Source: Acerihabitans sp015654925
Lineage (GTDB): Bacteria; Pseudomonadota; Gammaproteobacteria; Enterobacterales; Enterobacteriaceae
DNA: 64,000 nt
NCBI RefSeq assembly: GCF_047324175.1
Contig: NZ_CP178732.1
Coordinates: 3,658,001 to 3,722,000, forward strand
Direction: 5' to 3'
Part shown: positions 17,320 to 25,389 of the stretch, piece after piece
How the letters are laid out: the number at the start of each line of letters is the position of its first letter
How positions within the stretch are numbered: position 1 is the stretch's first letter
The notes under the pieces: model-generated
What the model was told of the DNA's origin: nothing
Database searches by the model: none
Seen by the model: only the letters and a program-made list of their open reading frames with translations
Position numbers and translations under genes: made by a program

Positions 17320-18370
17320 AATGGATCAGGCTGACCAGATAAATTTGCGCGCCGCCCAGCCAGCGCGCGATGGGATTGTCGCCGGGCAGCAATTGTACCG
17401 TGGCCCGCGCCCCGGTAGGGAGCGGCCGGGCCGGCCATTCGTCAAGCACCAGATGGATGCGCATGCGCTGGGCATCGCGTACCCAGCGATCAGAAACATC
17501 CGGTTCGGCCAGGGTGCCGTTGGCCAAATATTGCCCGTCGCTGACCCCCGCCTCATGGGACGCTATATGGGCGGTAAACACCCGTCCGGGCAGCGCGTCG
17601 AAGCTCACCCGGGCCGGAGTGCCGGCAAGCGCCCGGCGCAGGCTTTTTTCACGGAAATCCGCCACTAAATCCGGGTTATCGCCCACCAGGGCGAGCACCG
17701 GGCTGCCGGTGGCGGCGTAATCTCCCGCCGTCAGTTGGAGATTGCTCACCACGCCGTCGATGGCGGCATGCACCCGGGTATAATCCAATGCCAGCTGCGC
17801 TTCGGCCAGGGCGTTACGCGCTTGTCGCAGTTGCAGGTTGCCGTTTCCCGCCGCACCGCGCTGGGTGCGCAGCTGGCCGAGCCCGGCTTCGGCCGCCGCT
17901 ATCCGGGCCACGGCGGTGCGGTACTTGGCCCGGGTCTGATCGCGGGTCTGGGCGGAAATGCTTTGGCTGGCGCTCAGCGCCTCATAGCGGCCCAGGTCGC
18001 GCTGCTGGTTATCGGCTTCAATGCGGGCGGACCGCACGTCGGCCGCGGCGGAAGCGATCTGGGCATCCAGTTCGCCATTTTCACGCACGGCCTGTTCCAG
18101 GGCCAGCGCGGCTTTCGCCACCGCCAGGCGGAACGTGCCGTCATCGAGGGTAAACAGTAACTGCCCGCGCGCGACATGCTGGTTGGCCCGCACCGCCACC
18201 CCGATCACCCGCCCGGAGACCTGGGACGCCACCGGCACTACCGGCCGCAGCAAGCGCGACTCCGGGGTCAGCGGCATATGGGTGTCGGCGACAATAAAAT
18301 ACGCAAACGCCAGGATAAAAACCAACAGGGCAAATTGTACCCAACGATTAAAATGCTGCTCCGGGGTCAT
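17309..18370 (-). CDS. HlyD-family membrane fusion protein
   Basis: This is a periplasmic adaptor of the HlyD/EmrA type, partner of the DUF2955 pump. It has 353 residues. An N-terminal membrane anchor (about 10-30) is followed by a first lipoyl half (ASQVSGRVIGVAVRANQHVARG), an alpha-helical hairpin rich in Ala, Gln and Arg (about 80-185), the second lipoyl half (ALDYTRVHAAIDGVVSNLQL) and a beta-barrel region. The last 11 bases overlap the pump gene, consistent with coupling. The 298-bp upstream region carries repeats proposed as an HxlR operator. Confidence 0.88.
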   Translation of the reverse strand: MTPEQHFNRWVQFALLVFILAFAYFIVADTHMPLTPESRLLRPVVPVASQVSGRVIGVAVRANQHVARGQLLFTLDDGTFRLAVAKAALALEQAVRENGELDAQIASAAADVRSARIEADNQQRDLGRYEALSASQSISAQTRDQTRAKYRTAVARIAAAEAGLGQLRTQRGAAGNGNLQLRQARNALAEAQLALDYTRVHAAIDGVVSNLQLTAGDYAATGSPVLALVGDNPDLVADFREKSLRRALAGTPARVSFDALPGRVFTAHIASHEAGVSDGQYLANGTLAEPDVSDRWVRDAQRMRIHLVLDEWPARPLPTGARATVQLLPGDNPIARWLGGAQIYLVSLIHYVY

Positions 18371-18669
18371 GGAAATATGCTCAATGCTAAAGATTCGCGC
18401 GCCGCTGTGACGTCATGCCCGCATCGGCATGGCTTCCGCTACCGGGCAGCCTGACTCGGCGCGTCAGTCTGCCCGCCGACAACCAGTTACTTTCATGTTG
18501 CAAGTCACTTTAACCAAGTGGATTGCATAATGCAAGTAACTTAATCAGCGCGCCGATCGGGTGGCGATTACGCGGGAAAACAACCGGCTTCACGGGTAAA
18601 CCATTGGGGGGATGTTCCGCCGGGCGGCGCGAGCCGCCGGCCCGGATCGATGCGGGGCCGGCGCCGGGA
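18371..18669. other. Intergenic region upstream of the HlyD gene
   Basis: This gap of about 300 bases lies between the HlyD start and the end of the OppA-like gene, both on the minus strand. It holds the AAGTNACTT repeats listed separately, and a GC-rich stretch near 18600-18665 that may end OppA-like transcription of neighbouring RNA. No coding sequence is supported. Confidence 0.5.
18486..18542. promoter_or_regulatory. Putative HxlR operator repeats
   Basis: TGCAAGTCACTT (18499-18510) and TGCAAGTAACTT (18531-18542) are direct repeats 32 bases apart, three helical turns. A third, inverted copy GTTACTT is at 18486-18492. The core AAGTNACTT is itself palindromic, as expected for a dimeric winged-helix regulator. 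The repeats lie 116-172 bases before the HlyD start. Assignment to the HxlR gene at 15576-16109 rests on operon context. Confidence 0.6.
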
Positions 18670-20307
18670 TTAATGCTGGATGACGTAAAGATCTTTGGTA
18701 TAAAAAAAGTCCAGCGGACTCATGCTAAAACCGCCGATATAGGGTTTGACCAATTTGGTGCCCACATAGTGGTAGACCGCAATGGCGGGCACGTCTTTGG
18801 CCAAGACATCTTCCGCCTGCTGGTAATATTTGCCCCGTTCGGTCACGGTCGCGGCCTGGGCGGCGTTTCTCAGCGCCTCGTCAAACACCGGGTTGGCATA
18901 ATGGGAGGTATTTTCGCTATCGCCGGTGCGGAAATTATTCAGGAACGTCGAATCGTCGTCATAATCGGCCACCCACGCGTAGCGCACCAGATCGAAATTA
19001 CCGTGATGCATGGTATCAAGCATGGTTTTCCACTCCTGATTTTGCAACTTGGCCTCTACCCCCAGGTTTTTCTTCCACATCGAACTGGCCGCGATGGCGA
19101 TACGCTGATGCGATTCCGAGGTGTTATACAACAGCGAGAATACCAGCGGATGGTCGGGACCGAACCCGGCCGCGGCCAGTAGTTTTTTCGCTTCGGCTAG
19201 ACGCTTTTCCCGCGGCCAGGCGGCATAATCCGGTTTTTGCAGCGTCACGCCGCCGATCGTCTCCTGGCCGATCAGCCAGGCGGGGATCTGGCCCATGCCC
19301 AGCACTTTGCTGGCGATAATATCCTTATCCAGCCCCAGATTGAGCGCCTGGCGCACCCGGGGGTCGTTAAACGGCGCTTTTAGCGTATTGAACTGGTAAT
19401 AATACGTGGCCAGCTTGGGGGAGACATGCACCTGGTTTCCCAGTTCCTTTTGCAGGGAGGCGAACAGCGTTTGCGGCAGGGTATAAGTGACATCGATCTC
19501 GCCGGTTTTATAGCGGTTGACGTCCGCCGTTTCCGAACCGATGGTCAGATAGGTGACCTTATTGATAACCGTATGGGCATTGTCCCAGTAGCGGGGATTG
19601 CGCACGCCCACCAGCCGTTCGTTGACCACCCAGTTCCCCAGGGTATACGCGCCGCTGGTGACCATATTGCCCGGCTGGGTCCATTTTTCCTTAAATTGCT
19701 CCACCGCTTTTTGCTCGATGGGCATCAGGGACGGATGGGCCAGCATTTGCAGGAAATACGCCGTCGGCTGCGTCAGGGTCACCTGCACCGTCCGGGCGTC
19801 CAGCGCCTTGACGCCAAGAGCGTCGGGCGGCTGTCTGCCGTCGATAATCCCGCGCGCGTTCGCCACATGCATATTGCCCAGATAGCTTTCATAGGGCGAA
19901 GCGGTATGCGGATCCACCAGCCGGCGCCAGCTGAATACCACGTCGTCGGCGGTCAGGGGATCGCCGTTTGACCAGGTCAGGCCCGGGCGCAGGTGGAAGG
20001 TCCAGACGGTATTATCGCTATTCTCCCAGCTCGCCGCCAGGCGCGGGCGCACGCTGCCGTCGTTATCGACGCTCACCAGCCCCTCGAAAAAGTCGCTGAT
20101 AATATTAAATTCCACGTCGCTCTCCACTTTATGGGGGTCGAGGGACGCCGGCTCGCTGCCGTTATTACGCACGATTTCCTGTTTAGCCGCCAGTTGCGTC
20201 CCCGGCGGTACCACCGCCGCCCACGCCGGCAGCGCGGGGAATAAAACACCGATCGCGGCCAGGGCCAGCGCCGTTTTTTTCATTTTGGCCTTGCTTAACT
20301 CATTCAT
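18670..20307 (-). CDS. Peptide ABC transporter substrate-binding protein (OppA-like)
   Basis: This is a periplasmic solute-binding protein of the SBP_bac_5 family, close to OppA and MppA in size (545 residues). A signal peptide is visible as MKKTALALAAIGVLFPALPA, cut near AWA; it begins at the internal Met9, and an ATG at either 20307 or 20283 is possible. Family motifs include EPASLDPHKVESDVEFNI, LRPGLTWSNGDPLTADD, FNDPRVRQALNLGLDK and a C-terminal YHYVGTKLVKP. No permease or ATPase gene is next to it, so it must use a transporter encoded elsewhere. Oligopeptides, perhaps murein peptides, are the likely ligand. Confidence 0.9.
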   Translation of the reverse strand: MNELSKAKMKKTALALAAIGVLFPALPAWAAVVPPGTQLAAKQEIVRNNGSEPASLDPHKVESDVEFNIISDFFEGLVSVDNDGSVRPRLAASWENSDNTVWTFHLRPGLTWSNGDPLTADDVVFSWRRLVDPHTASPYESYLGNMHVANARGIIDGRQPPDALGVKALDARTVQVTLTQPTAYFLQMLAHPSLMPIEQKAVEQFKEKWTQPGNMVTSGAYTLGNWVVNERLVGVRNPRYWDNAHTVINKVTYLTIGSETADVNRYKTGEIDVTYTLPQTLFASLQKELGNQVHVSPKLATYYYQFNTLKAPFNDPRVRQALNLGLDKDIIASKVLGMGQIPAWLIGQETIGGVTLQKPDYAAWPREKRLAEAKKLLAAAGFGPDHPLVFSLLYNTSESHQRIAIAASSMWKKNLGVEAKLQNQEWKTMLDTMHHGNFDLVRYAWVADYDDDSTFLNNFRTGDSENTSHYANPVFDEALRNAAQAATVTERGKYYQQAEDVLAKDVPAIAVYHYVGTKLVKPYIGGFSMSPLDFFYTKDLYVIQH

Positions 20308-20433
20308 CCCTTATCCCTCTTAAAATAAAAGCTGAAATGCCGACCTGCTACATATAACCGCTAACGCCTTGCCAGAGTATAGGAAAGCGCGCCGCGACGC
20401 GTTAAAGTAAGGTTTTTGCCCGCGGGGATAACC

Positions 20434-21138
20434 GTGCAATCATCTTCTTTCCAGGGGTTCGCCCCTGCCGGATTGGAATTTTTACAGCAAATCGTCAGGG
20501 AAAACAGCAAAGAATGGTTCGAGTCCCATAGGGAAATATACAACCGCGAATTATTATCGCCGTTCCGGGCGCTGGTGGAGCAACTGGCCCCCGCCATGCT
20601 GGCCATCGACGATCGTTTCGAGACCAGGCCGGCCATCGGCAAAACACTGTCGCGCATCTATCGCGACACGCGGTTCTCCAAGGATAAATCGTTATACCGC
20701 AACCGCATGTGGCTAACGTTCAAGCGGCCGTCGAAAGAGTGGACCGACGCCCCGGTTTACTTTTTTGAAATTACACCGGACTTTTTCCATTATGGCCTGG
20801 GATATTACTCCGCCAGTAAAGCGACCATGGATCGGTTCCGTCATTTGATGCTGCGCCAGCCGCGGGATTTTGCCGCCGCCGCGGCCCGCTGCCGCGCACC
20901 GTTTGAATTAGCGGGGGAAAGTTATAAACGCCCGTTGATCAAGGAGCAGGAACCGGCCCTCGCCCAGTGGTACAACCGTAAATCATTTGCGGTGATGACC
21001 ACCGATACCCATATCGACGCGCTGTTTTCCGCGGAGCTGGCATCGCGGCTGGCCCAGGGTTTCCGGCAACTGCAACCGCTATATGATTTTTTGATGAAGG
21101 TGGAGACGCTTAAACCGATTCCGCTGGAAGATTTGTAA
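20434..21138 (+). CDS. DUF2461 family protein
   Basis: This is a conserved protein of unknown function (DUF2461, TIGR02453 family). The GTG at 20434, with GGGG 6 bases before it, gives 234 residues; a TTG at 20416 is an alternative. The family blocks FLQQIVRENSKEWFESHR, RIYRDTRFSKDKSLYR and FEITPDFFHYGLGYY are clear. No signal peptide or membrane helix is seen. It is divergent from the OppA-like gene and convergent with the PTS operon. No function can be given. Confidence 0.85.
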   Translation: MQSSSFQGFAPAGLEFLQQIVRENSKEWFESHREIYNRELLSPFRALVEQLAPAMLAIDDRFETRPAIGKTLSRIYRDTRFSKDKSLYRNRMWLTFKRPSKEWTDAPVYFFEITPDFFHYGLGYYSASKATMDRFRHLMLRQPRDFAAAAARCRAPFELAGESYKRPLIKEQEPALAQWYNRKSFAVMTTDTHIDALFSAELASRLAQGFRQLQPLYDFLMKVETLKPIPLEDL

Positions 21139-21170
21139 ATCAGCGGCCCCGCAGGCGATGATATGACACG

Positions 21171-21204
21171 GCCGCCCGCCGGATAGCGCTATCCGGCGGG
21201 CGGC
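21171..21204. terminator. Perfect 34-bp palindrome between convergent genes
   Basis: Two 17-base arms, the left beginning GCCGCCCGCC and the right ending GGCGGGCGGC, are exact reverse complements with no spacer, meeting at GATAGCGCTATC. It lies between the DUF2461 gene (plus) and the PTS IIC gene (minus). Position suggests a bidirectional terminator, although no T-run follows. Confidence 0.65.
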
Positions 21205-21230
21205 GGCGCTTTAGGCGGCGATATCCGTAA

Positions 21231-22490
21231 TCAATGGAACAGCGTCATAAATTTACCCAGCGCAATGCCGACAATCCCAAAATCGGCGTCGCCAAAGGTG
21301 GTGGAGGCGGACAAATCCCCCAGCACCGATAATAATATCGCGGGCAGGAACGAAATAATCAGGCCGTTGGCAAAAGCCCCGATAATCGCCCCCCGGCGCC
21401 CGCCGGTGGAATTACCATAGACTCCCGCGGTGGCGCCGCAGAAAAAGTGCGGCACCAGTCCCGGTACGATAACGCTCAGCCCCAGCATCGGGAAGAAAAA
21501 CATGCTGATCAATCCGGCGCAAAAGCTGCTTAAAAAACCGATAATAACCGCGTTGGGCGCAAACGGAAATACCGTCGGGCAATCCAGCGCCGGTTTGGCA
21601 TCCTTGACCACTTTATCGGCGATACCCTTGAACGCCGGCACGATTTCCGCAATTACCATCCGCACGCCGGCCAGAATAATATATACCCCCGCGGCAAATG
21701 TGATCGCTTGGATAATGGCGAAGATAATATAATTCTGCCCGCCGCTGACCTGGGTTTCGGTAAAAGATTTGCCGGCAATCAAGACCAGTACGACAAATAA
21801 TATGGTCATGGTCAACGCAATGGCTATGGACGAATCATGGAGGAATTTAAGGTATTTAGGCACCTTGAACTCTTCGGTGGACCGGCTGTTTTTACCGACC
21901 ACTTTACCCACCAGGGCGGCGCATAAATACCCGGTAGAGCCGAAATGCCCCAGGGCGAAATCGTCGCTGCCGGTGATTTTGCGGGTAAACGGCTGCAAAA
22001 TCGCCGGCGAAATCACCATCAGGGCGCCGAGGATAATAGCCCCGGTGGTCACCAGCACCCATCCGCCCAGCCCGCCGGTAGAGAGGATTACCGCCAGCAT
22101 GGCCGCCATATACAGGGTATGGTGGCCGGTGAGGAAAATATATTTAAGCGGGGTAATACGGGCCAGGACAATATTCACCAGCATGCCGAAAATCATAATC
22201 ATCGCCGTGGAGGTGCCGAAATTTTTCTGCGCCAGCGCGGCGACCACATCATTATTCGGGACTACGCCCTGAATATTAAAGGAATGGACAAACAGCTCGC
22301 TGAAGCTGGTTAGCGTAGTAGCAATTACGCCCGCCCCGGCAATCAGGATAAGAAAACCCATAATGGTCTTCAGGGTGCCGGATACCGTGTCGGAAAAAGA
22401 TTTCTTCTGAAGAATTAACCCGCATAGCGAAAATAACCCCACCAGAATTGCAGGCGTCCCTAATACATCATTAATAATGAACGTAAGCAT
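21231..22490 (-). CDS. PTS IIC component, ascorbate (UlaA/SgaT) family
   Basis: This is the membrane-spanning sugar channel of a PTS of the ascorbate-galactitol superfamily. Start 22490 is preferred because GGAG lies 6 bases before it; the ATG at 22502 would add four residues. It gives 419 residues with about 11 hydrophobic segments. UlaA-like blocks are LVNIVLARITPLKYIFLTGH, GHFGSTGYLCAALVGKVVG and PHFFCGATAGVYGNSTGGRR. It is the last gene of a IIA-IIB-IIC operon. The substrate may be ascorbate or a related sugar acid or pentose; no catabolic ula genes are nearby to confirm it. Confidence 0.9.
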   Translation of the reverse strand: MLTFIINDVLGTPAILVGLFSLCGLILQKKSFSDTVSGTLKTIMGFLILIAGAGVIATTLTSFSELFVHSFNIQGVVPNNDVVAALAQKNFGTSTAMIMIFGMLVNIVLARITPLKYIFLTGHHTLYMAAMLAVILSTGGLGGWVLVTTGAIILGALMVISPAILQPFTRKITGSDDFALGHFGSTGYLCAALVGKVVGKNSRSTEEFKVPKYLKFLHDSSIAIALTMTILFVVLVLIAGKSFTETQVSGGQNYIIFAIIQAITFAAGVYIILAGVRMVIAEIVPAFKGIADKVVKDAKPALDCPTVFPFAPNAVIIGFLSSFCAGLISMFFFPMLGLSVIVPGLVPHFFCGATAGVYGNSTGGRRGAIIGAFANGLIISFLPAILLSVLGDLSASTTFGDADFGIVGIALGKFMTLFH

Positions 22491-22519
22491 TGCATGCTCC
22501 ATAAACTGCCGTGGATAAA

Positions 22520-22786
22520 TTATAAATTATTGGCAAGGATCTCTTTTATCTTATTATTATCTAAAAGATTACTTAAACCGAATACATTACGCACGCCGTC
22601 ATCCAGCCCGGAAATAATATCATTGGAACCGATATAAATATCCGCGGCTTCCGATTTGGCGGAACTTAAATCCGTATGGCTCACTTCAGCCTCTTTACCC
22701 AATTCCTTGATGATTTTTTTGACATTCATTTCCACGATAAAGCTGCTGCCTAAACCGTTACCGCATACAATCAGAATCTTTTTCAT
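22520..22786 (-). CDS. PTS IIB component (UlaB/lactose-type fold)
   Basis: This is the small cytoplasmic phosphocarrier between IIA and IIC. The ATG at 22786 gives 88 residues starting MKKILIVCGNGLGSSFI; Cys8 in the CGNGLGSS loop is the phosphorylation site. A longer upstream reading would run into the IIA gene and has no match. It lies 13 bases after the IIA gene and 29 bases before the IIC start. Family fit is good, substrate unknown. Confidence 0.9.
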   Translation of the reverse strand: MKKILIVCGNGLGSSFIVEMNVKKIIKELGKEAEVSHTDLSSAKSEAADIYIGSNDIISGLDDGVRNVFGLSNLLDNNKIKEILANNL

Positions 22787-22799
22787 AATCAGCCCTAAA

Positions 22800-23249
22800 T
22801 CAAAGTGAGTATTTGTCAACCAGCGCCTGGATGGCCGGATAGGTATCCGCCGCCAGCAGGGCCGGTAAATCGTCTTCATCGCTGAACAACTCGGCCAGGC
22901 GGGAAATCATGGCCAGATGCTCGTCGCCGTTTTGGGCGCACAGCATAATCACCACCCGCACGGGATCGTTTTCCGCCGACTCGAAGCTGACGCCCTGCTT
23001 GATATGCAGCAAGGACAGCGCGGGCCTGATCGCTCCTTTTTCCGGCCGGGCGTGGGGCATGGCCAAGCCTGGAGCCAGCACATAATAAGGCCCGATATCC
23101 GCGTGGGAGGCGAAAATCGCCTCGATATAGCCGGGAGTTATGGCTCCCTGGGCCAGCAGCGGACGCGCGCTCAGCTCGACGGCCTCGCGCCAATCGGCTA
23201 CCCGTTCAACAATGGCAATCCTGTCGGTGGTTAACCATTTAGCCAGCAT
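22800..23249 (-). CDS. PTS IIA component (fructose/mannitol type, UlaC-like)
   Basis: This cytoplasmic IIA protein takes phosphate from HPr. It has 149 residues, with the active histidine His66 in GLAMPHARPE. A GAGG ribosome site lies 6 bases before the ATG. It is the first gene of the IIA-IIB-IIC operon, and two LacI-type operators lie 78-122 bases upstream of its start codon. It is divergent from the regulator that probably controls it. Confidence 0.9.
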   Translation of the reverse strand: MLAKWLTTDRIAIVERVADWREAVELSARPLLAQGAITPGYIEAIFASHADIGPYYVLAPGLAMPHARPEKGAIRPALSLLHIKQGVSFESAENDPVRVVIMLCAQNGDEHLAMISRLAELFSDEDDLPALLAADTYPAIQALVDKYSL

Positions 23250-23326
23250 AAGGGACCTCGATTTGGTGAAGATGTCCGGAGTGTAGGCGAAAAAGTAAAC
23301 TCAATTCTGTGACATAAATCCCAAAA

Positions 23327-23371
23327 GTTAGCGCTAACATTATCTGACGGCAAAATAGTGTTAACGCTAAC
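23327..23371. promoter_or_regulatory. Two LacI-type operators between PTS operon and regulator
   Basis: GTTAGCGCTAAC (23327-23338) is a perfect 12-bp palindrome, and GTTAACGCTAAC (23360-23371) is the same site with one change. Both are followed by ATT, and their centres are 33 bases apart, about three helical turns. This pattern is typical of operators for LacI/GalR regulators. They lie between the divergent PTS IIA gene and the LacI-family gene and should serve both. Confidence 0.82.
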
Positions 23372-23526
23372 ATTACATATTCCTATACTGTTATTATGCC
23401 GCTGCTGTAGCGCAAGAAATCATCCACGATGTCGGCCCAGGGGGCAATTTCATTAGACGGTTATGGTAAAATCCGCGGCTGCGCCAACCCCCGCCCCGGC
23501 GCCAATGGGGAAGACATGGAGTACAG

Positions 23527-23560
23527 ATGAAGGTAAAGCAGCAATGAAGGTGAAGCAGCG
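23527..23560 (+). repeat. 17-bp tandem duplication at the LacI-family start
   Basis: ATGAAGGTAAAGCAGCA (23527-23543) and ATGAAGGTGAAGCAGCG (23544-23560) are adjacent copies that differ at two bases. The second copy holds the chosen start codon. The first supplies an AAGG ribosome site and an out-of-frame ATG. It looks like a slippage duplication of the gene start. Confidence 0.7.
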
Positions 23561-24569
23561 CCGCAACACCGGCAAAAGCACCCTGGCCGACGTGGCCGCC
23601 ATGGCGGGGGTCAGCACCATGACCGCGTCGCGCGCGCTGCGCGAGCCGGAAAAGGTGTCGCCTAAACTACGCGAAAAAATCGAGGCGGCGGTGAGCGAAC
23701 TGGGGTATGTCACCAATCTCGCGGCCAGCACCCTGGCGTCGGCGTCCTCCCGGTTGGTGACCATGGTGGTACCGTCGTTGACCACCCCCGGCTGCGCCAT
23801 TATTTCCGAGTCGCTGCAATCGGTGCTGCGGCCCAGGGGGTATGATGTGATGCTCGCTGAAGATCATTATGCCGCCGCCCGCGGCGCCAATCTGATAGCC
23901 ATGCTGCTGTCGTATAATCCGGCCGCCATGGTGCAGTATAATTTTGATAACTCGGTGGAGAGCCAGCGCCTGCTGGTGAATGCCGGCATTCCGGTGCTGG
24001 AAATCGGCGGCGTCATCCCCTCCCCGATCATGATGAGCGTCGGGGCGAACTACGGCCTGGCCATCAAGCAGTTGATCAACGCCCTCGCCATCCAGGGCTT
24101 TCGCCATATCGCCCTGCTGTGCGCCGCCCATGAGCATACCATCCACCAGCAAATCCTCAGCGGCTGGCACTCCGCCATGCTATCGCTCAATCAGTCGCCG
24201 CACCGGGTCATCAGTTCCTCGCTGCCGCCGGATTTCAGCACCGGCAAGAAATTATTACCCGAGATTTTATTGACCTGGCCAGAGCTGGATATGCTGATTT
24301 GCACCGCCGACGAAGTGGCCTGCGGCGCCATTGCCGCCTGCCACGCCAGCGGTATCTCCGTTCCCGCCCAGCTCGCCGTCGCGGGACTGGGCGGCAGCAC
24401 CGTCGCCGAGATCTGTTCGCCGGCGTTGACCACCGTGGCCGTGCCCTACCGCGAGATGGGCACCCTGGCGGGCAAACACGTCTGGTCCGCCCTGGAAGGC
24501 AAAGACGTCGAAGAGTGCGTTACGCTGGAAACCCGGCTGATGATGCGGGCCAGCACCGCCCGCCGGTAA
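23544..24569 (+). CDS. LacI/GntR-family transcriptional repressor
   Basis: This is a LacI-family regulator of 341 residues from the ATG at 23544, which places the DNA-binding helix-turn-helix at the usual position (TLADVAAMAGVSTMTASRAL, about 13-32). The hinge and a periplasmic-binding-type sensor domain follow; VTMVVPSLTTPGCAIISESL opens it and is typical of GntR (gluconate repressor) relatives. AAGG lies 10 bases before the start. It is divergent from the PTS genes, and two palindromic operators lie between. The inducer is probably the PTS sugar or its phosphate. Confidence 0.9.
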   Translation: MKVKQRRNTGKSTLADVAAMAGVSTMTASRALREPEKVSPKLREKIEAAVSELGYVTNLAASTLASASSRLVTMVVPSLTTPGCAIISESLQSVLRPRGYDVMLAEDHYAAARGANLIAMLLSYNPAAMVQYNFDNSVESQRLLVNAGIPVLEIGGVIPSPIMMSVGANYGLAIKQLINALAIQGFRHIALLCAAHEHTIHQQILSGWHSAMLSLNQSPHRVISSSLPPDFSTGKKLLPEILLTWPELDMLICTADEVACGAIAACHASGISVPAQLAVAGLGGSTVAEICSPALTTVAVPYREMGTLAGKHVWSALEGKDVEECVTLETRLMMRASTARR

Positions 24570-24584
24570 TCATACCGGCCGGGG

Positions 24585-25196
24585 TCATGGTTTTTTTTCT
24601 GCGCCGGCGATAGGGTTAAGCGTATCGGCCAGGATACGATCGGCCAGTGCCGGCCGCGCCGCGCCCACGGCGCGGGCCAGGATCACCGCCCCCACCAGGC
24701 TGGACAGCAGCGCAAAGTCCGGCAAGTCCTGCTCTGCGGGCGCCGGCGGCGCGGCGGCGCCTTCGGCTGTCCGCCCCGCGATCTCATGTAATGCCCTGGC
24801 CATGGCGATAGCGCCCTTGGCGAACACCTCCTGCAGTTCCGGCGAACCGCGGCCCGCATCCGCCGCCAGAGCCGACAGCGTACAACCCGACCCCGCGCTG
24901 GTGCGGTGTTCGGCCGAAAGATAGGCCTCGGCCACCCGGCGCAGGGGGTTGGCCGGCGCCGCGGCCGCCGTGTCATATAACGCGCCGATACTCTGCGCCA
25001 GGCCGCGGGAGCACGCCTCGCGGGCCAATGCCTCTTTCGAGTCAAACTGCTTATAGAAGCCGCCGTGGGTCAGTTCGGCGGACTTCATCACATCCGCGAT
25101 GCTCACGCTGTCGATGCCGTGCTCGCGAAACATTTCCGCCGCCTGATGAAGAACCCGCTCGCGGTTAATGGCCGCCTGTTCACGAGTAACGCGCAC
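24585..25196 (-). CDS. TetR/AcrR-family regulator
   Basis: This is a TetR-family repressor of 203 residues starting with GTG at 25196; a strong GGAGGT lies 5 bases upstream. The N-terminal helix-turn-helix is seen at about 30-50 (SIADVMKSAELTHGGFYKQF). The C-terminal ligand domain is Ala-rich and has no recognisable ligand signature. It is divergent from an SDR gene, and an inverted repeat overlaps the promoter between them. This TetR/SDR arrangement is common for stress or xenobiotic response. The end of the gene includes a run of A on its own strand. Confidence 0.88.
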   Translation of the reverse strand: MRVTREQAAINRERVLHQAAEMFREHGIDSVSIADVMKSAELTHGGFYKQFDSKEALAREACSRGLAQSIGALYDTAAAAPANPLRRVAEAYLSAEHRTSAGSGCTLSALAADAGRGSPELQEVFAKGAIAMARALHEIAGRTAEGAAAPPAPAEQDLPDFALLSSLVGAVILARAVGAARPALADRILADTLNPIAGAEKKP

Positions 25197-25227
25197 AACA
25201 CACCTCCGTAAAAATCGGCACCGGCTA

Positions 25228-25283
25228 TTGACAAGTTAGATGTCGATCATCATATAATTCAAATTAGATTATGACCAACATCT
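25228..25283. promoter_or_regulatory. SDR promoter and TetR operator
   Basis: TTGACA (25228-25233) and TATAAT (25253-25258) are perfect sigma-70 hexamers with a 19-base spacer, directed at the SDR gene. An inverted repeat, AGATGTCGATCAT (25238-25250) against ATGACCAACATCT (25271-25283), matching at 11 of 13 positions, covers the spacer, the -10 and the start region. It is the likely TetR-family operator and would block both divergent genes. Confidence 0.72.
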
Positions 25284-25389
25284 TAAATCACGGGGCCGGC
25301 GGGTGCAAGAGCCGTGCGGCGTTATTGCCGCCGCAGGACTCTCGCGTCCAGGCTTACACAACGCAACTCACTCAAAAGAGACATTCATC

